DNA from: 13-2-20CM-68-14 sp046733295
GTDB taxonomy: Bacteria > Actinomycetota > Thermoleophilia > Gaiellales > Gaiellaceae
Reading direction: 5' to 3'
Length of the DNA stretch: 36,488 nt
Assembly: GCA_046733295.1 (NCBI GenBank)
Contig: JBKPOY010000072.1
Location: forward strand, 1 to 36,488
The notes under the pieces were generated by a model. The model saw only the letters and a program-made list of their open reading frames with translations. It did not search any database and had not been told where the DNA came from. Shown one piece after another: positions 23,730-32,727 of this stretch. The position numbers and the translations under genes were made by a program. Position 1 is the stretch's first letter. Every line of letters starts with the position of its first letter.

Positions 23730-24809
23730 TCAGTCGACGGCCGAGACGAGGCGCTCGACGTCCTCGTCGCTCGTCCAGTAACCGCAGCTCGCGCGCAGCA
23801 TCCCTGTACCCGGCAGGTCGCGGATGACGACTCCCTGCTCGTATGCCCGAGCGGCCTGCTCGGTCGGGTCGCCCTCGGGCCTGAACGAGACGAGCGTTGC
23901 GTGCCCGGGCTCCGTGACGACCTCGAACCTCCGCTCGAGTGCCGACCTGCACGTGGCGGCCGCCTCGGCCGCCCGGGCGAAGCGCCAGTCCGGTGCGCCG
24001 TCCATCGCTGCCGCCAGGCCCGCGAGCGACGGCACCGAGACCCAGCCCGAGTCGAATCTCTGGGCACCTTCGCGCGGAACGAACGCCCCGTCCGGGTCGT
24101 ACGACTCCTGCGCGAAGTAGGTCGGGAGCCCGATCCGCAGCGAGTCCGGATCCGCCACATACAGCGCTCCGAGCGGATCGGGCCCACACAGCCATTTCTG
24201 GCACGAGACCGTGTAGAAGTCGGTCCCGTTCGCGTCGACCGGAATCGCCCCGGCCGACTGGGCGCCGTCGACGAGCACCGGCAAACCGGTCTCGCGCCGG
24301 AGGTCGTGCACGGGAACGACATGGCCGGTCGTCCAGAGCACGTGCGAGACGGCGATGAGCCGGGTGCGATCCGTGACGCGGGCAAGGATGCGATCCCGCG
24401 CCTCGTTCGCCGGCCGGCCCGCAAGGTTCGCGACGACGACCTTCGCTCCCGAGGTGTGAAGCGGGAGAACGAGGCCCGGATGCTCCGAGTCCGTGGTCAC
24501 GATCTCGTCCCCTTCCCTCAGCTGCAGCCCGGCCATGACGACGTGGATCGCGTCCGTCGTCGACATGGTCAGCGCGACCCTGCCGGCCGGGACACCGAGC
24601 AGCCTCGCGATCCGGTTGCGCACGCCCTCGCGCAGCTCGAGCATCAGCTCGAAGTACGGGCGCCCGCCACGACCCCGCTCGACGTCGTTCACAGCGTGCT
24701 CGGCCATCGCGTCACCGGCTGCGCGGCTCAGCGGCCCCATCGTGCCCGCGTTCAGGTACGCGTAGCGCTCGAGCACGGGAAACTGGGCGCGCGCCTCCTC
24801 GAACGTCAC
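23730..24809 (-). CDS. Class V aminotransferase (cysteine desulfurase / isopenicillin N epimerase-like)
   Basis: 359 residues, PLP fold I. LNAGTMGPLSRAA at the start, STTDAIHVVMAGL, SEHPGLVLPL, the PLP-pairing Asp in VDGAQSAGAIPVD and the Schiff-base Lys in VSCQKWLCGPDPLGALY are conserved. The C-terminal domain has FRPEGDPTEQAARAYEQG. There is no persulfide-loop Cys near the expected site that I can identify, so an epimerase- or lyase-type activity is as likely as desulfuration. GTG 24809 overlaps the stop of the upstream gene as GTGA. Confidence 0.88.
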   Translation of the reverse strand: MTFEEARAQFPVLERYAYLNAGTMGPLSRAAGDAMAEHAVNDVERGRGGRPYFELMLELREGVRNRIARLLGVPAGRVALTMSTTDAIHVVMAGLQLREGDEIVTTDSEHPGLVLPLHTSGAKVVVANLAGRPANEARDRILARVTDRTRLIAVSHVLWTTGHVVPVHDLRRETGLPVLVDGAQSAGAIPVDANGTDFYTVSCQKWLCGPDPLGALYVADPDSLRIGLPTYFAQESYDPDGAFVPREGAQRFDSGWVSVPSLAGLAAAMDGAPDWRFARAAEAAATCRSALERRFEVVTEPGHATLVSFRPEGDPTEQAARAYEQGVVIRDLPGTGMLRASCGYWTSDEDVERLVSAVD

Positions 24810-25624
24810 GCCGCCCGCGCCTCTACCGGGGTGTGATCGGAAAGCACGCGCCCGCCGACGCGACGGCGGTCGCGCGGCCACCGCTCGAGCGATTCGACCA
24901 CCGCGCCTCGCACGAGAACTTGGTCGATCCCCTCCCCGGCCGGAGGGGAGAAGCCCCAGCCCGCGCCCGCAAGCTCCGTCTGTGTGGCCGACCGCGCCGC
25001 GGGAACGTTGAAGTCGCCCGCGAGCACGCAGACGTCTTCGGGAAGGGCTAGTCCGTCGGCGAAGACGGCGGCGCGGAGGAGCTCCGCGTCGGCGAGCCGC
25101 TGATCCGCCGGAAAGCTCGTCGTGTGCAGGTTCGCCACGACCAACGTGCGGCCGTCGGGCATGCGTGCGCGTACGGCCTGGACGACGCGGCGCTCCTTCG
25201 CCCACGCGAAGCGCGCGAGGAGGCCGAGACCGAGCCACTCGCTTTGGGCGCGCCGGTATCCGCGGGGGTTGAGCTGGAGGGCGGCGTGCGCGAGCAGCCG
25301 TGCGTCGGCGGGCAGCAGGATCGCGTTGGCCTGGCCCGAGACCGCCGACCGGAAGAGGCCGTGGTTGACCGACGTGATCCGGAAGCCGAGCTCGGCCGTG
25401 ATCGGCAGCGGCCCCAGCCGCGGCGGCTGCGCGACGTCCGTGACGGCGAGCATGCCGCTCCACTCTTCGAGGTACTGCAGAGCCCAGGCAGGCAGCTCCT
25501 GCAGGCAGACGACGTCGGGGCCGTCGGCGCTGACGAGCCGCACCATTTCGGCGAGGTAGGCGCTGCGCTCGGGCGGCTTCGTGTTGCCATGAAAGAGGTT
25601 CCAGGTGCGGATGAGGAGCGCCAA
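24806..25624 (-). CDS. Endonuclease/exonuclease/phosphatase family protein
   Basis: 272 residues, metal-dependent phosphoesterase fold: TWNLFHGNT, VVCLQELPAWA (catalytic Glu), VVANLHTTSF, LAGDFNVP and the final SDHTPVEA. Substrate (nucleic acid, phospholipid or small phosphoester) unknown; no signal peptide. The start is TTG at 25624, eight bases after a -10 candidate and without a ribosome binding site. Coupled to the aminotransferase by GTGA. Confidence 0.92.
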   Translation of the reverse strand: MALLIRTWNLFHGNTKPPERSAYLAEMVRLVSADGPDVVCLQELPAWALQYLEEWSGMLAVTDVAQPPRLGPLPITAELGFRITSVNHGLFRSAVSGQANAILLPADARLLAHAALQLNPRGYRRAQSEWLGLGLLARFAWAKERRVVQAVRARMPDGRTLVVANLHTTSFPADQRLADAELLRAAVFADGLALPEDVCVLAGDFNVPAARSATQTELAGAGWGFSPPAGEGIDQVLVRGAVVESLERWPRDRRRVGGRVLSDHTPVEARAA

Positions 25625-25632
25625 GGCGGGGC

Positions 25633-25639
25633 TAGTCTA
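25633..25639. promoter_or_regulatory. Symmetric bidirectional -10 between two divergent genes
   Basis: TAGTCTA gives TAGTCT on the plus strand and TAGACT on the minus strand. The gene starts are 5 bases (GTG 25645) and 8 bases (TTG 25624) away; the gap between the genes is only 20 bases. Confidence 0.5.
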
Positions 25640-25644
25640 GGCGC

Positions 25645-25953
25645 GTGTTCCGGCGCCGCTTCGGAGACGTCATCTCGCGGCAGCTCGAGCTGTTCGAGCA
25701 CGAGCACGGCGACCTGATCCGCGAATGCGAGGAGGCGGAGCGTGCGTACGATCGCGCTCCCCGCGACGAGGCCGAGGAGCGTTACGGCGATTACGCCGAC
25801 CTGGTGGAGACGGGGACCGAGGCGCTCGCCGACCTCCGCGACCATTTCGCAGCCACCCTCGACGAGGGCGACGACGAGGAGTACGAGGCCGCGTTCAACC
25901 GCGCGGTCGCGAAGCGCCTGCCCCGCTTCGCGCTCGAGATCGAGAACCGCTAG
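25645..25953 (+). CDS. Hypothetical acidic helical protein, 102 residues
   Basis: Starts at GTG 25645, leaderless by the nearby -10. The protein is highly charged (many Glu, Asp, Arg) and predicted all-helical, with LELFEHEHGDLIRECEEAE and YGDYADLVETGTEALADL. No known domain, signal or membrane segment. Function unknown. Confidence 0.75.
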   Translation: MFRRRFGDVISRQLELFEHEHGDLIRECEEAERAYDRAPRDEAEERYGDYADLVETGTEALADLRDHFAATLDEGDDEEYEAAFNRAVAKRLPRFALEIENR

Positions 25954-26104
25954 CCGTCGACCCCGCCAGCCTCGCCCGGCCTCGCCGGCGCGTGCCCGGC
26001 CGGACGCTCCACACCCCACCCTGGGTGGGGAGGAATGTCCACCCGCCACCCGCGGCGAGCGTAGCGCGCACCATCCGACGAGACCGGCACGACTCTGTGC
26101 CGAC
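25954..26104. other. Convergent intergenic stretch with a perfect palindrome
   Basis: About 150 bases between convergent stops. The perfect odd palindrome CCCCACCCTGGGTGGGG lies at 26014-26030. A stem with so small a loop and no T-tract is a poor intrinsic terminator; a protein-binding site is possible. No coding potential seen. Confidence 0.4.
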
Positions 26105-26587
26105 TCAGAACAAATGCGCGGCGAAACCGCCGATGATCGCGCCGTAGACGACGTGGGCGATCAGGTTGCCGATCAGCGTCCGCTCGCCGTAGTTCCGCAG
26201 CAGGAAGCCGGGCGGCTCCAGCAACGGCGTTTCCTCGGCGTCCGTCCACGGCGTTCCCATCCGCGGGTGCACCGCCGGCAGCAGGATGGTGACCAGAGCT
26301 CCGCCGGCGAACAGGCCGTGCACCAACCCCAGCGCGGCCCCGAAGATCCAGCCCGCGTGGTCGACCGCACGGAAGATCGCGTAGTAGACGAGCGCGAAGA
26401 TGATCCCGTTCGCGAAATGGACGGCGTACCCGATCACGCTCGCCATACCCCGCTTCGCGGTGAACACGGTCCCGAGCAGGAGCGGGAGGTCCATGCGCGT
26501 CCACCCGAGCTCCTGGGCGGCGCGAAGGCTGGTCGTCAGCACGACGGTGCCCACGACTCCCCCGGCCACGGCCCCGCCGAGGGTCAT
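26105..26587 (-). CDS. Multi-pass membrane protein, DUF6789-like
   Basis: 160 residues with about four hydrophobic segments (near 5-20, 48-70, 78-100 and 138-158). Conserved-looking features include LGWTRMDLPLLLGTVFT, GYAVHFANGIIFAL, LVHGLFAGG, VHPRMGTPW and LEPPGFLLRNYGERT. The family is of unknown function; the DUF number is from memory of its pattern. It is last in the dnaE2-GH15 unit with a 4-base overlap (ATGA). Confidence 0.8.
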   Translation of the reverse strand: MTLGGAVAGGVVGTVVLTTSLRAAQELGWTRMDLPLLLGTVFTAKRGMASVIGYAVHFANGIIFALVYYAIFRAVDHAGWIFGAALGLVHGLFAGGALVTILLPAVHPRMGTPWTDAEETPLLEPPGFLLRNYGERTLIGNLIAHVVYGAIIGGFAAHLF

Positions 26588-28392
26588 CTCCCCTCCCTCT
26601 CCCGCCGCCGGTCGGCGACCGACACCGCCGCGTTGACGAGCGCGAGATGCGTCAGCCCCTGCGGGAAGTTGCCGAGGAAGGCGCCGTTGCTCGGATCCAT
26701 CTCCTCCGAGTAGAGGCCGACGTCGTTCGCCTGCGCAACGAGCTCGTCCATCAAAGACTCCGCTTCCGGCAGACGGCCCGCGCGGGCGAGCGCGTCGGCC
26801 AGCCAGAAGGAGCAGGTCAGGAAGGCACCCTCATCGCCCTCCACGCCGTCCTCGCCCCGGTAGCGGTAGACGAACGGCCCCTCGCGGAGCTCCGCCTGGA
26901 CCGCGTCGATCGTCCCGAGCGACTGCCTGCTGGTCGAATCGTCGTAGCCGAGGATCGTCATCGTCAGGAGGCTCGCGTCCGCCTCGGCGAGGTCGGCGGC
27001 GCGCTTGTACGCGCCGCGCTCTTCGTCCCAGCAGTTCTCGCGCACGAAGGCGCGGATCTCGTCCGCAGTCCGGCGCCAGCGCTCGGAGCGGTCCGGGATA
27101 TGGCCGGCCTCCGCCAGCGAGCACGCGCGGTCGAGCGCGATCCAGCAGAAGGCCTTCGACTGGGTGAAGTGCGTCTCCGCCTCCCGCACCTCCCAGATGC
27201 TGGAATCAGGCTCGCGCCAGTTCTCGGCAACGTAGTCGGCGATCTCCGCCACGTGCTTGCCGATGTCTCCGTCGAGCCCACCGGCGGCCCGCGCGTACAG
27301 GCTGACGCACTCGAGCACGTCGCCGTAGACATCGAGCTGAACCTGATTCGCAGCGCCGTTGCCCGCGCGAACGGGCTGGGAGCCGCGATAGCCGGAGAGT
27401 CCCCCAAGCTCCTCCTCGGGCGCGTGCGGCGAGCCATCGACGCGGTACAGGATCTGCAGCCGCGGCTGCGTGATTCGGGAGGCATGCATCAACCACCAGA
27501 AGAAGGCGTGCGCCTCCTCGGCGTAGCCGAGCCGCAGGAGGGCGTCGATCGACCAGCTCGCATCCCGTAGCCACGTGAAGCGGTAGTCCCAGTTGCGCTT
27601 CGCGCCGAGCCACTCGGGCAGCGAGGTGGTCGGAGCGGCGACGATCGCGCCCGAGGGAGCGAAGACCATCAGCTTGAGGGCGAGGACGCTGCGAATGACG
27701 GCCTCGCGCCACGGTCCCTCGTACGTAGCCCGCGCGGCCCAGTCCGGCCAGAAGCGGCGCGTGAGCTCGAGGCGCCGCTCAAGGTCGTCGCGTCCGGCGA
27801 GCACGAGCGGCTCGGCGTGCGTCCCCGCAACCGTGAGCAGGGGCGCCTCGCCGACTTTTGCGGTGAACTCGCCGACGACGGCGCCGCCGTCGATCCGGCC
27901 CTTGCCCGCATCGCAAAGGGTGAGGGCCACGGCGTCGGCCCCGAGGGACGCCACGAACCTCCCCCGTCGATCCTCGAGCTTCGTCTCGGCGGTTCCATAG
28001 ACGAACCGGGGCTCGAAGCGCCATTCCATGGGCACTTCCCCGGCGAGCACCTCGACCCGGCGAACCACCTCGCGCAGCGGCGTGATCACCGTCGTGTCGG
28101 TCAGGGTCATGGCATCGGTGACCCGGACCACCCCCGAGGACGTGCGAAAGGTCGTCTGCAGGACGTTGGAGTCCGGCTCGTAGCTGCGCTCCGCCTCGAA
28201 CGGCTCCGAGGGCGCGAGCCGAAAGGAGCCGCCCCGCTCGGCGTCGATGATTCGCCCGAACACGGACGGTGAGTCGACGTTGGGGGTGCAGAGCCAGTCG
28301 ATCGACCCGTCGCGCGCGACGAGGGCGGTGGTCCGGCCGTCGCCGATCACCGCGTACTCGCGAATCGGCGCATACCCGTCGATTCGCTCCAC
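26584..28392 (-). CDS. Glycoside hydrolase family 15 protein (trehalase or glucoamylase-like)
   Basis: 602 residues. The N-terminal beta-sandwich begins IREYAVIGDGRTTALVARDG and SIDWLCTPNVDSPSVFGRI. The catalytic (alpha/alpha)6 barrel has NWDYRFTWLRDASWSIDAL, SSIWEVREAETHFTQSKAF (general acid Glu) and LYSEEMDPSNGAFLGNFPQG (second Glu). Actinobacterial relatives include characterised trehalases; glucoamylase or dextran activity is possible. No signal peptide, hence cytoplasmic. GTG 28392 is seven bases after the dnaE2 stop. Its pairing with a DNA polymerase is functionally odd. Confidence 0.92.
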   Translation of the reverse strand: MERIDGYAPIREYAVIGDGRTTALVARDGSIDWLCTPNVDSPSVFGRIIDAERGGSFRLAPSEPFEAERSYEPDSNVLQTTFRTSSGVVRVTDAMTLTDTTVITPLREVVRRVEVLAGEVPMEWRFEPRFVYGTAETKLEDRRGRFVASLGADAVALTLCDAGKGRIDGGAVVGEFTAKVGEAPLLTVAGTHAEPLVLAGRDDLERRLELTRRFWPDWAARATYEGPWREAVIRSVLALKLMVFAPSGAIVAAPTTSLPEWLGAKRNWDYRFTWLRDASWSIDALLRLGYAEEAHAFFWWLMHASRITQPRLQILYRVDGSPHAPEEELGGLSGYRGSQPVRAGNGAANQVQLDVYGDVLECVSLYARAAGGLDGDIGKHVAEIADYVAENWREPDSSIWEVREAETHFTQSKAFCWIALDRACSLAEAGHIPDRSERWRRTADEIRAFVRENCWDEERGAYKRAADLAEADASLLTMTILGYDDSTSRQSLGTIDAVQAELREGPFVYRYRGEDGVEGDEGAFLTCSFWLADALARAGRLPEAESLMDELVAQANDVGLYSEEMDPSNGAFLGNFPQGLTHLALVNAAVSVADRRREREGR

Positions 28393-28399
28393 GCCGCCA

Positions 28400-31300
28400 T
28401 TATCGGTGACCGAAGTGATGGGCCGCCGGCAGCGACGCGAAGACGTCGCCCCCGTTCGACACCTCCTTCGCGAGCGGGACGAGCGACTCGAACTCGCTGA
28501 CGAGGACGTTCTGGTTCCGCCCCGATCGTTCGAACTTCCCGCGGGCGAGGATGAGCGGCTCCGCCCGGACGAGCGGCCGGAACCGCTGGTACACGGGCGG
28601 CGGGACGATGAGGTTGACCTGCCCGAACTCATCCTCGAGCAGCATGAAGACGACCCCGTTCGCGGTCGCCGGGCGCTGCCTCGCCACCGCCAGGCCGGCC
28701 ACCGCGATCGCGCGGCCGTTCGGATGGTCGGCGAGTTTGCGGGTCGGCACTGTGCCCTCCGGCAGCCGTGGCCGCAGCAGCGCGAGCGGGTGGACGCCGA
28801 TCGAGAGGCTCGTCGTCCGGTAGTCGGCGAGCATCCGCTCCCACGCCGTCTGCGCCGGGAGATCCGGTGTCGCGGCGGTCGGTTCGAGCGACAGCGCGAG
28901 CTGGCGTTGGGCGCCTCCGGAGCCCGGAACGGTCGCGGGTCGGAACGCGAGGCCGAGCTCCCAGAGCAACAGACGCCGCTCGCCGAAGATGTCGCAGGCC
29001 CCCGAGGCGACCAGCACCTCGAGCCTGTCGCGCCCGAGCTCGACCCGCTGGGCCAGGTCTCGAACGCCCTCGTACGGGCCGGCGCGAGCACGCTCCTCGG
29101 CCACCGCCTCGGCGCCCGGCTCGCCGAGCGAGTCGACGTACGAGAGCCCGATCCGCACCGCATCGTCCTCCAGCGTGCATTTCGCCGCGCTGCGGTTGAC
29201 GTCGACAGGACGCACGTCCACCCCACGCCGCTGCGCGTCGCGCACCAGCGACGCCGGCGGGTAGAAGCCCATCGGCTGGGCGTTGAGAAGTGAGCAGAGG
29301 AACTCGGCAGGATGGTGGTGGCGCAACCAGGTCGACTGATACGCGAGCAATCCGAACGCGGCCGCATGCGACTTCGGAAAGCCGAAGCCCGAGAACCCGG
29401 CGAGCTTGTCGTAGACGAGGTTCGCCGTCGCCGCGTCGACGCCGTTGGCCGCCGCTCCTTCGACGAAGCGGCCGCGGTACGCCTCGATGGCTTCCTCGCT
29501 CCGCTTCCGGCTCATCGCCCGGCGCAGCCCTTCCGCCTCGCCGACGGAAAACCCCGCCAGCGCCATTGCCACCTCGAGCACCTGGTCCTGGAAGACGACG
29601 ACACCGAGTGTGTCGCGGAGCGCCTCGGCGAGCAGCGGGTGGTCGACCGGTGGAACGAAGGCCGGGTCCTCGCGCAGCTTCTGTCGGTGGTCGATGTACG
29701 GATGAACTGCCTTGCCCTGGATGGGCCCCGGCCGGACGAGCGCCACCTGGACGGTGAGGTCGTCGAGGTTCTCGGGCCGCGTGCGCAGGAGCGACTGCAT
29801 CTGCGCCCGGCTCTCGATCTGGAAGACGCCGACCGTGTCCGCACCCTGGATGTCCGCATAGACGTCGGGATCGTCCAGCGGGATGCGGGAGAGATCGAGT
29901 GGCTCGTCCCGCCTCGCCGCGATCAGCTCCACGCACTCCTCGACCGCCGAAAGCATCCCGAGCCCCAGAAGGTCGATCTTCAGGAACCCCGCGTCCGCAC
30001 AGCTGTCCTTGTCCCACTGGACGAGCTGCCGCCCGGCCATCGCAGCCGGCATCACCGGCACGAGCTCGACGAGCGGCCGGCTCGAGATCACCATCCCGCC
30101 CGGGTGCTGCGATGCATGCCGGGGCAGGCCGCCGATCTCCTTGCAGAGCTCGCAGAAGGCGCGCCAGCGCGGCGAGCGCAACTTGGTCTCGGCATCCGCG
30201 AGGGAGGCCACTTCCTCACCGACCCGGCGCGGGTTCCCCTCGGTGATCCGCGCAAGGCGCTCGAGCTCCGCGTGCGGGAGGCCGAGCGCCCTGCCCACGT
30301 CTCGGATCGCGCCGCGCGCGTTGTAGGTCGAGAAGCTGGCCACGAGCGCCGCGTGCTCCCGCCCGTAGCGGTCGCTCACCGCCGGGAGCAGCTTCTCGCG
30401 GATGTCGCGGGGGAAGTCGAGGTCGATGTCGGGAACCGCCGCCATCTCATGGTTCAGGAAGCGGCCGAGGGAGAGCCCGGCGGCCACCGGATCGACGTGC
30501 GAGAGACCCGTGAGATAGCAGACGATCGAGCCGACGGAGCTCCCACGGCCGCGCCCGGGCGGCAGCAGCGAACGGGGCGAGTCACGGCCGCGCACCTCGA
30601 CCGCGAGCTCTCGTGCCAGCTCGAGCACCTCCCAGTGCAGCAGGAAGAAACCGGCCAGTCCGAGCCGGTCGATCAGCCTCAGCTCCTCGTCGAGCCTCGC
30701 GCGGGCGCGGCGCTCGTGTCCGTTTCCTCCGGCGTAGCGCAGCTCGAACGCTCGCTTGCAGACGGCGGCGAGCTGGGCGATCGCCGGCTCGCCGTTCTCG
30801 GAGAAGTCCGGGTAGCGATAGCCGAGGTCCTCCGTCAGGTCGAACTGCAGCCGCTCCGCCAGCTCCTCCGTGCGGGCGACGGCGTCGCGGTCGAGCGGAA
30901 ACAGCTCGGCGACCTCGTCAGGTGGGCGTAGGACGCTCTCGCGATTGCCGCGCCGCTCCCGCTCGCAGCCGTCGAGCGAGGTGCGATGCCTGACCGCGAC
31001 GAGGACGTCCTGCAGGGCCGTCCGCGCACGCGCGTGCGCGTGGACGTCTCCCGTCACGACGGTCTGGACGCCGATCGCCTCGGCCAGCTCACGGAGTCGG
31101 CCGTTGCGGGCGGCGTCCCCGCGCTCGAACGGCCGCTGCAGCTCGACGAAGAACCGGTCAGGACCGAACGACCGCGCAAGCGCCACGGCGGCGTTCGGGC
31201 TCCGCACACCAAGGCCGTCGCGCGAGCAGCCGGACAGGCAGACCAGGCCTTCGTTCCGCTCCTCCAGGAAGGCTTGATCGAGCGCCGGGTCGAGGAGTTC

Positions 31301-31618
31301 ACGCTCCTTGCCCGGTAGCCGCGTCCGGGCGTGTGCGGCGGTCAGCAGCCGGCACAGGTTCGCGTAGCCGGTCGCGCTCTCCACGAGCAGCGTCACGTGC
31401 GACCGGTCGGCAAGCGTGACCTCGGCCCCGGTGATCGGGCGGACACCGAAAGCCTTGGCCGCATGTGCGAACTCGAGCGACCCGTAGACGCCGTCGTGAT
31501 CCGTCAGCGCCAGTGCTGGGTAGCCGAGCTCGGCCGCCTGAATCGCGAGCTCCTCCGGCAGCGAGGAGCCGTCGAGAAACGAATAGGCTGAGTGGGCGTG
31601 AAGCTCGACGTATCCCAA
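28400..31618 (-). CDS. dnaE2: Error-prone DNA polymerase DnaE2 (ImuC)
   Basis: Alpha-subunit-like polymerase for damage-induced mutagenesis. 1072 residues, the size of DnaE2 rather than DnaE1. Order: PHP domain (GYVELHAHSAYSFLDGSS, LALTDHDGVYGS), palm with the catalytic aspartates in PDIDLDFPRDIR near 400, fingers (RGAIRDVGRALG, HASQHPGGMV), helix-hairpin-helix region with FPKSHAAAFGLLAYQSTWL, and a C-terminal OB fold (AVAGLAVARQRP, NLIVPP). The start is TTG 31618 with AGGAG six bases upstream. The first 21 bases overlap the divergent bicupin. No LexA box is seen before it, unlike imuB. Leads GH15 and DUF6789. Confidence 0.97.
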   Translation of the reverse strand: MGYVELHAHSAYSFLDGSSLPEELAIQAAELGYPALALTDHDGVYGSLEFAHAAKAFGVRPITGAEVTLADRSHVTLLVESATGYANLCRLLTAAHARTRLPGKERELLDPALDQAFLEERNEGLVCLSGCSRDGLGVRSPNAAVALARSFGPDRFFVELQRPFERGDAARNGRLRELAEAIGVQTVVTGDVHAHARARTALQDVLVAVRHRTSLDGCERERRGNRESVLRPPDEVAELFPLDRDAVARTEELAERLQFDLTEDLGYRYPDFSENGEPAIAQLAAVCKRAFELRYAGGNGHERRARARLDEELRLIDRLGLAGFFLLHWEVLELARELAVEVRGRDSPRSLLPPGRGRGSSVGSIVCYLTGLSHVDPVAAGLSLGRFLNHEMAAVPDIDLDFPRDIREKLLPAVSDRYGREHAALVASFSTYNARGAIRDVGRALGLPHAELERLARITEGNPRRVGEEVASLADAETKLRSPRWRAFCELCKEIGGLPRHASQHPGGMVISSRPLVELVPVMPAAMAGRQLVQWDKDSCADAGFLKIDLLGLGMLSAVEECVELIAARRDEPLDLSRIPLDDPDVYADIQGADTVGVFQIESRAQMQSLLRTRPENLDDLTVQVALVRPGPIQGKAVHPYIDHRQKLREDPAFVPPVDHPLLAEALRDTLGVVVFQDQVLEVAMALAGFSVGEAEGLRRAMSRKRSEEAIEAYRGRFVEGAAANGVDAATANLVYDKLAGFSGFGFPKSHAAAFGLLAYQSTWLRHHHPAEFLCSLLNAQPMGFYPPASLVRDAQRRGVDVRPVDVNRSAAKCTLEDDAVRIGLSYVDSLGEPGAEAVAEERARAGPYEGVRDLAQRVELGRDRLEVLVASGACDIFGERRLLLWELGLAFRPATVPGSGGAQRQLALSLEPTAATPDLPAQTAWERMLADYRTTSLSIGVHPLALLRPRLPEGTVPTRKLADHPNGRAIAVAGLAVARQRPATANGVVFMLLEDEFGQVNLIVPPPVYQRFRPLVRAEPLILARGKFERSGRNQNVLVSEFESLVPLAKEVSNGGDVFASLPAAHHFGHR

Positions 31619-32380
31619 CCGCTGCTCCTAGGTCCCGGGGAAGGCGAGACGGTTGCCGACCGCCCCGAGCGGACTCTCCGCATCCTCTGCGACCTCGAGC
31701 AGCTGATCGTGTCCTGGTTCCGCTACGAGCCGGGCGAGGAAGGGCCGGATCCCCACATCCACCGGCAGCACGCGGACGGGTTCTACGTTCTCGAAGGCGA
31801 GGTCGACTTCGGCCTGGGGCCGGACGTCACGCGCGTCAAGGGCGGGCCCGGCACGCTCGCGGTCGCGCCCCGGAACGTCGTCCACACCTTCAAGAACTCG
31901 AGTGACGAGACCGCGATTTTCCTCAACATCCACGCGCCGAGCATGGGATTCGGCGACGTCCTGCGCGGACGCGGCCGCGAGCACTTCGACCAGTTCGACC
32001 CGCCGCCCGACGGCGGCCGGTCCTTCGACGACGCGATCCTTCAGCCCGCCGGCGAAGGTGAGCGCGTCGAGGGAGAGACCACCTTCCACCTGATCAAGGC
32101 GGAGCTGCCCGAGTTGTCCGTCTTCGAGATGACGTTCGCCCCCGACTTCGAGGGGGTCGACCCCCACACCCATGACGACCTCGTCGATTCGTTCCTCGTC
32201 CTGGACGGCGACGTCGACTTCGTCGTCGGAGACGAGGTGCAAAGGGCCGGCCCCGGCTCCTTCCTGGCCGCGCCCCCCGGCACTCGCCACGGGTTCTCGA
32301 TTCCCGGGCCGGCGCCGCTCCGCGTCCTCAATCTCCACGCGCCGGACAGCGGCTTCGCGGGACGCCTGCGGCAGCGTTAG
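31598..32380 (+). CDS. Bicupin protein
   Basis: 260 residues with two cupin domains: PDPHIHRQHADGFYVLEGEVDFGLG (first metal box, His-rich) and VDPHTHDDLVDSFLVLDGDVDF (second), each followed by a Gly-Pro-rich second motif (APRNVVHTF; APPGTRHGF). Both sets of metal His appear intact, so dioxygenase-, isomerase- or sugar-binding roles are all possible. GTG 31598 is preferred over GTG 31592 because TAGGCT at 31584-31589 would start a leaderless message. Its 5' end overlaps dnaE2 on the opposite strand. Followed by a TfoX-like gene at 9 bases. Confidence 0.85.
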   Translation: MKLDVSQPLLLGPGEGETVADRPERTLRILCDLEQLIVSWFRYEPGEEGPDPHIHRQHADGFYVLEGEVDFGLGPDVTRVKGGPGTLAVAPRNVVHTFKNSSDETAIFLNIHAPSMGFGDVLRGRGREHFDQFDPPPDGGRSFDDAILQPAGEGERVEGETTFHLIKAELPELSVFEMTFAPDFEGVDPHTHDDLVDSFLVLDGDVDFVVGDEVQRAGPGSFLAAPPGTRHGFSIPGPAPLRVLNLHAPDSGFAGRLRQR

Positions 32381-32389
32381 GCTCGTCTC

Positions 32390-32689
32390 GTGGAGGCGGA
32401 AGACCGCTTCAACGAGATCGCCGACGACCTCGCCGCCCAGAACGACGACGTCGAGCTCGGGAAGATGTTCGGCATGCCGACGATCAAGCGAGGCGGTAAG
32501 GCGACGTCCGGCTTCTGGAAGGGCTCGATGGTCTTCAAGCTCACGGATGAGGCCAAGCGGGACGAGGCATTGGCTCTCGAAGGCGCCGATCGCTTCGACC
32601 CGATGGGCGGCAGGCCGATGCGCGAATGGGTGGTCGTGCCCGCGGCTCATTCGCAGGAATGGCCGCGGCTGGCGCGCGACTCGCTCTGA
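32390..32689 (+). CDS. TfoX N-terminal-domain-like protein
   Basis: 99 residues. The sequence shows the TfoX-N pattern: a first helix (DRFNEIADDLAAQ), the GKMFGMPTIKRGGKATSGFW strand segment, MVFKLTDEAKRDEAL and FDPMGGRPMREWVVV. Such stand-alone domains are common in actinobacteria and their role is unknown; a competence function is not implied. GTG 32390 follows the bicupin closely, so an operon is likely. Confidence 0.85.
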   Translation: MEAEDRFNEIADDLAAQNDDVELGKMFGMPTIKRGGKATSGFWKGSMVFKLTDEAKRDEALALEGADRFDPMGGRPMREWVVVPAAHSQEWPRLARDSL

Positions 32690-32727
32690 GACTCCAGCCG
32701 CACCGGCTCGCGGCCGATACCGGACCG

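Noticed and set aside
25464..25624. Upstream extension of the aminotransferase frame to 25463
   Set aside because: The extension lies within the endonuclease-family gene in another frame; GTG 24809 with the GTGA overlap is the natural start.
29312..30931. 539-residue plus-strand open frame
   Set aside because: Antisense shadow of dnaE2; no motif and no ribosome binding site.
31619..31760. LexA box upstream of dnaE2
   Set aside because: No GAAC-N4-GTTC sequence is present in this stretch, unlike the imuB promoter.
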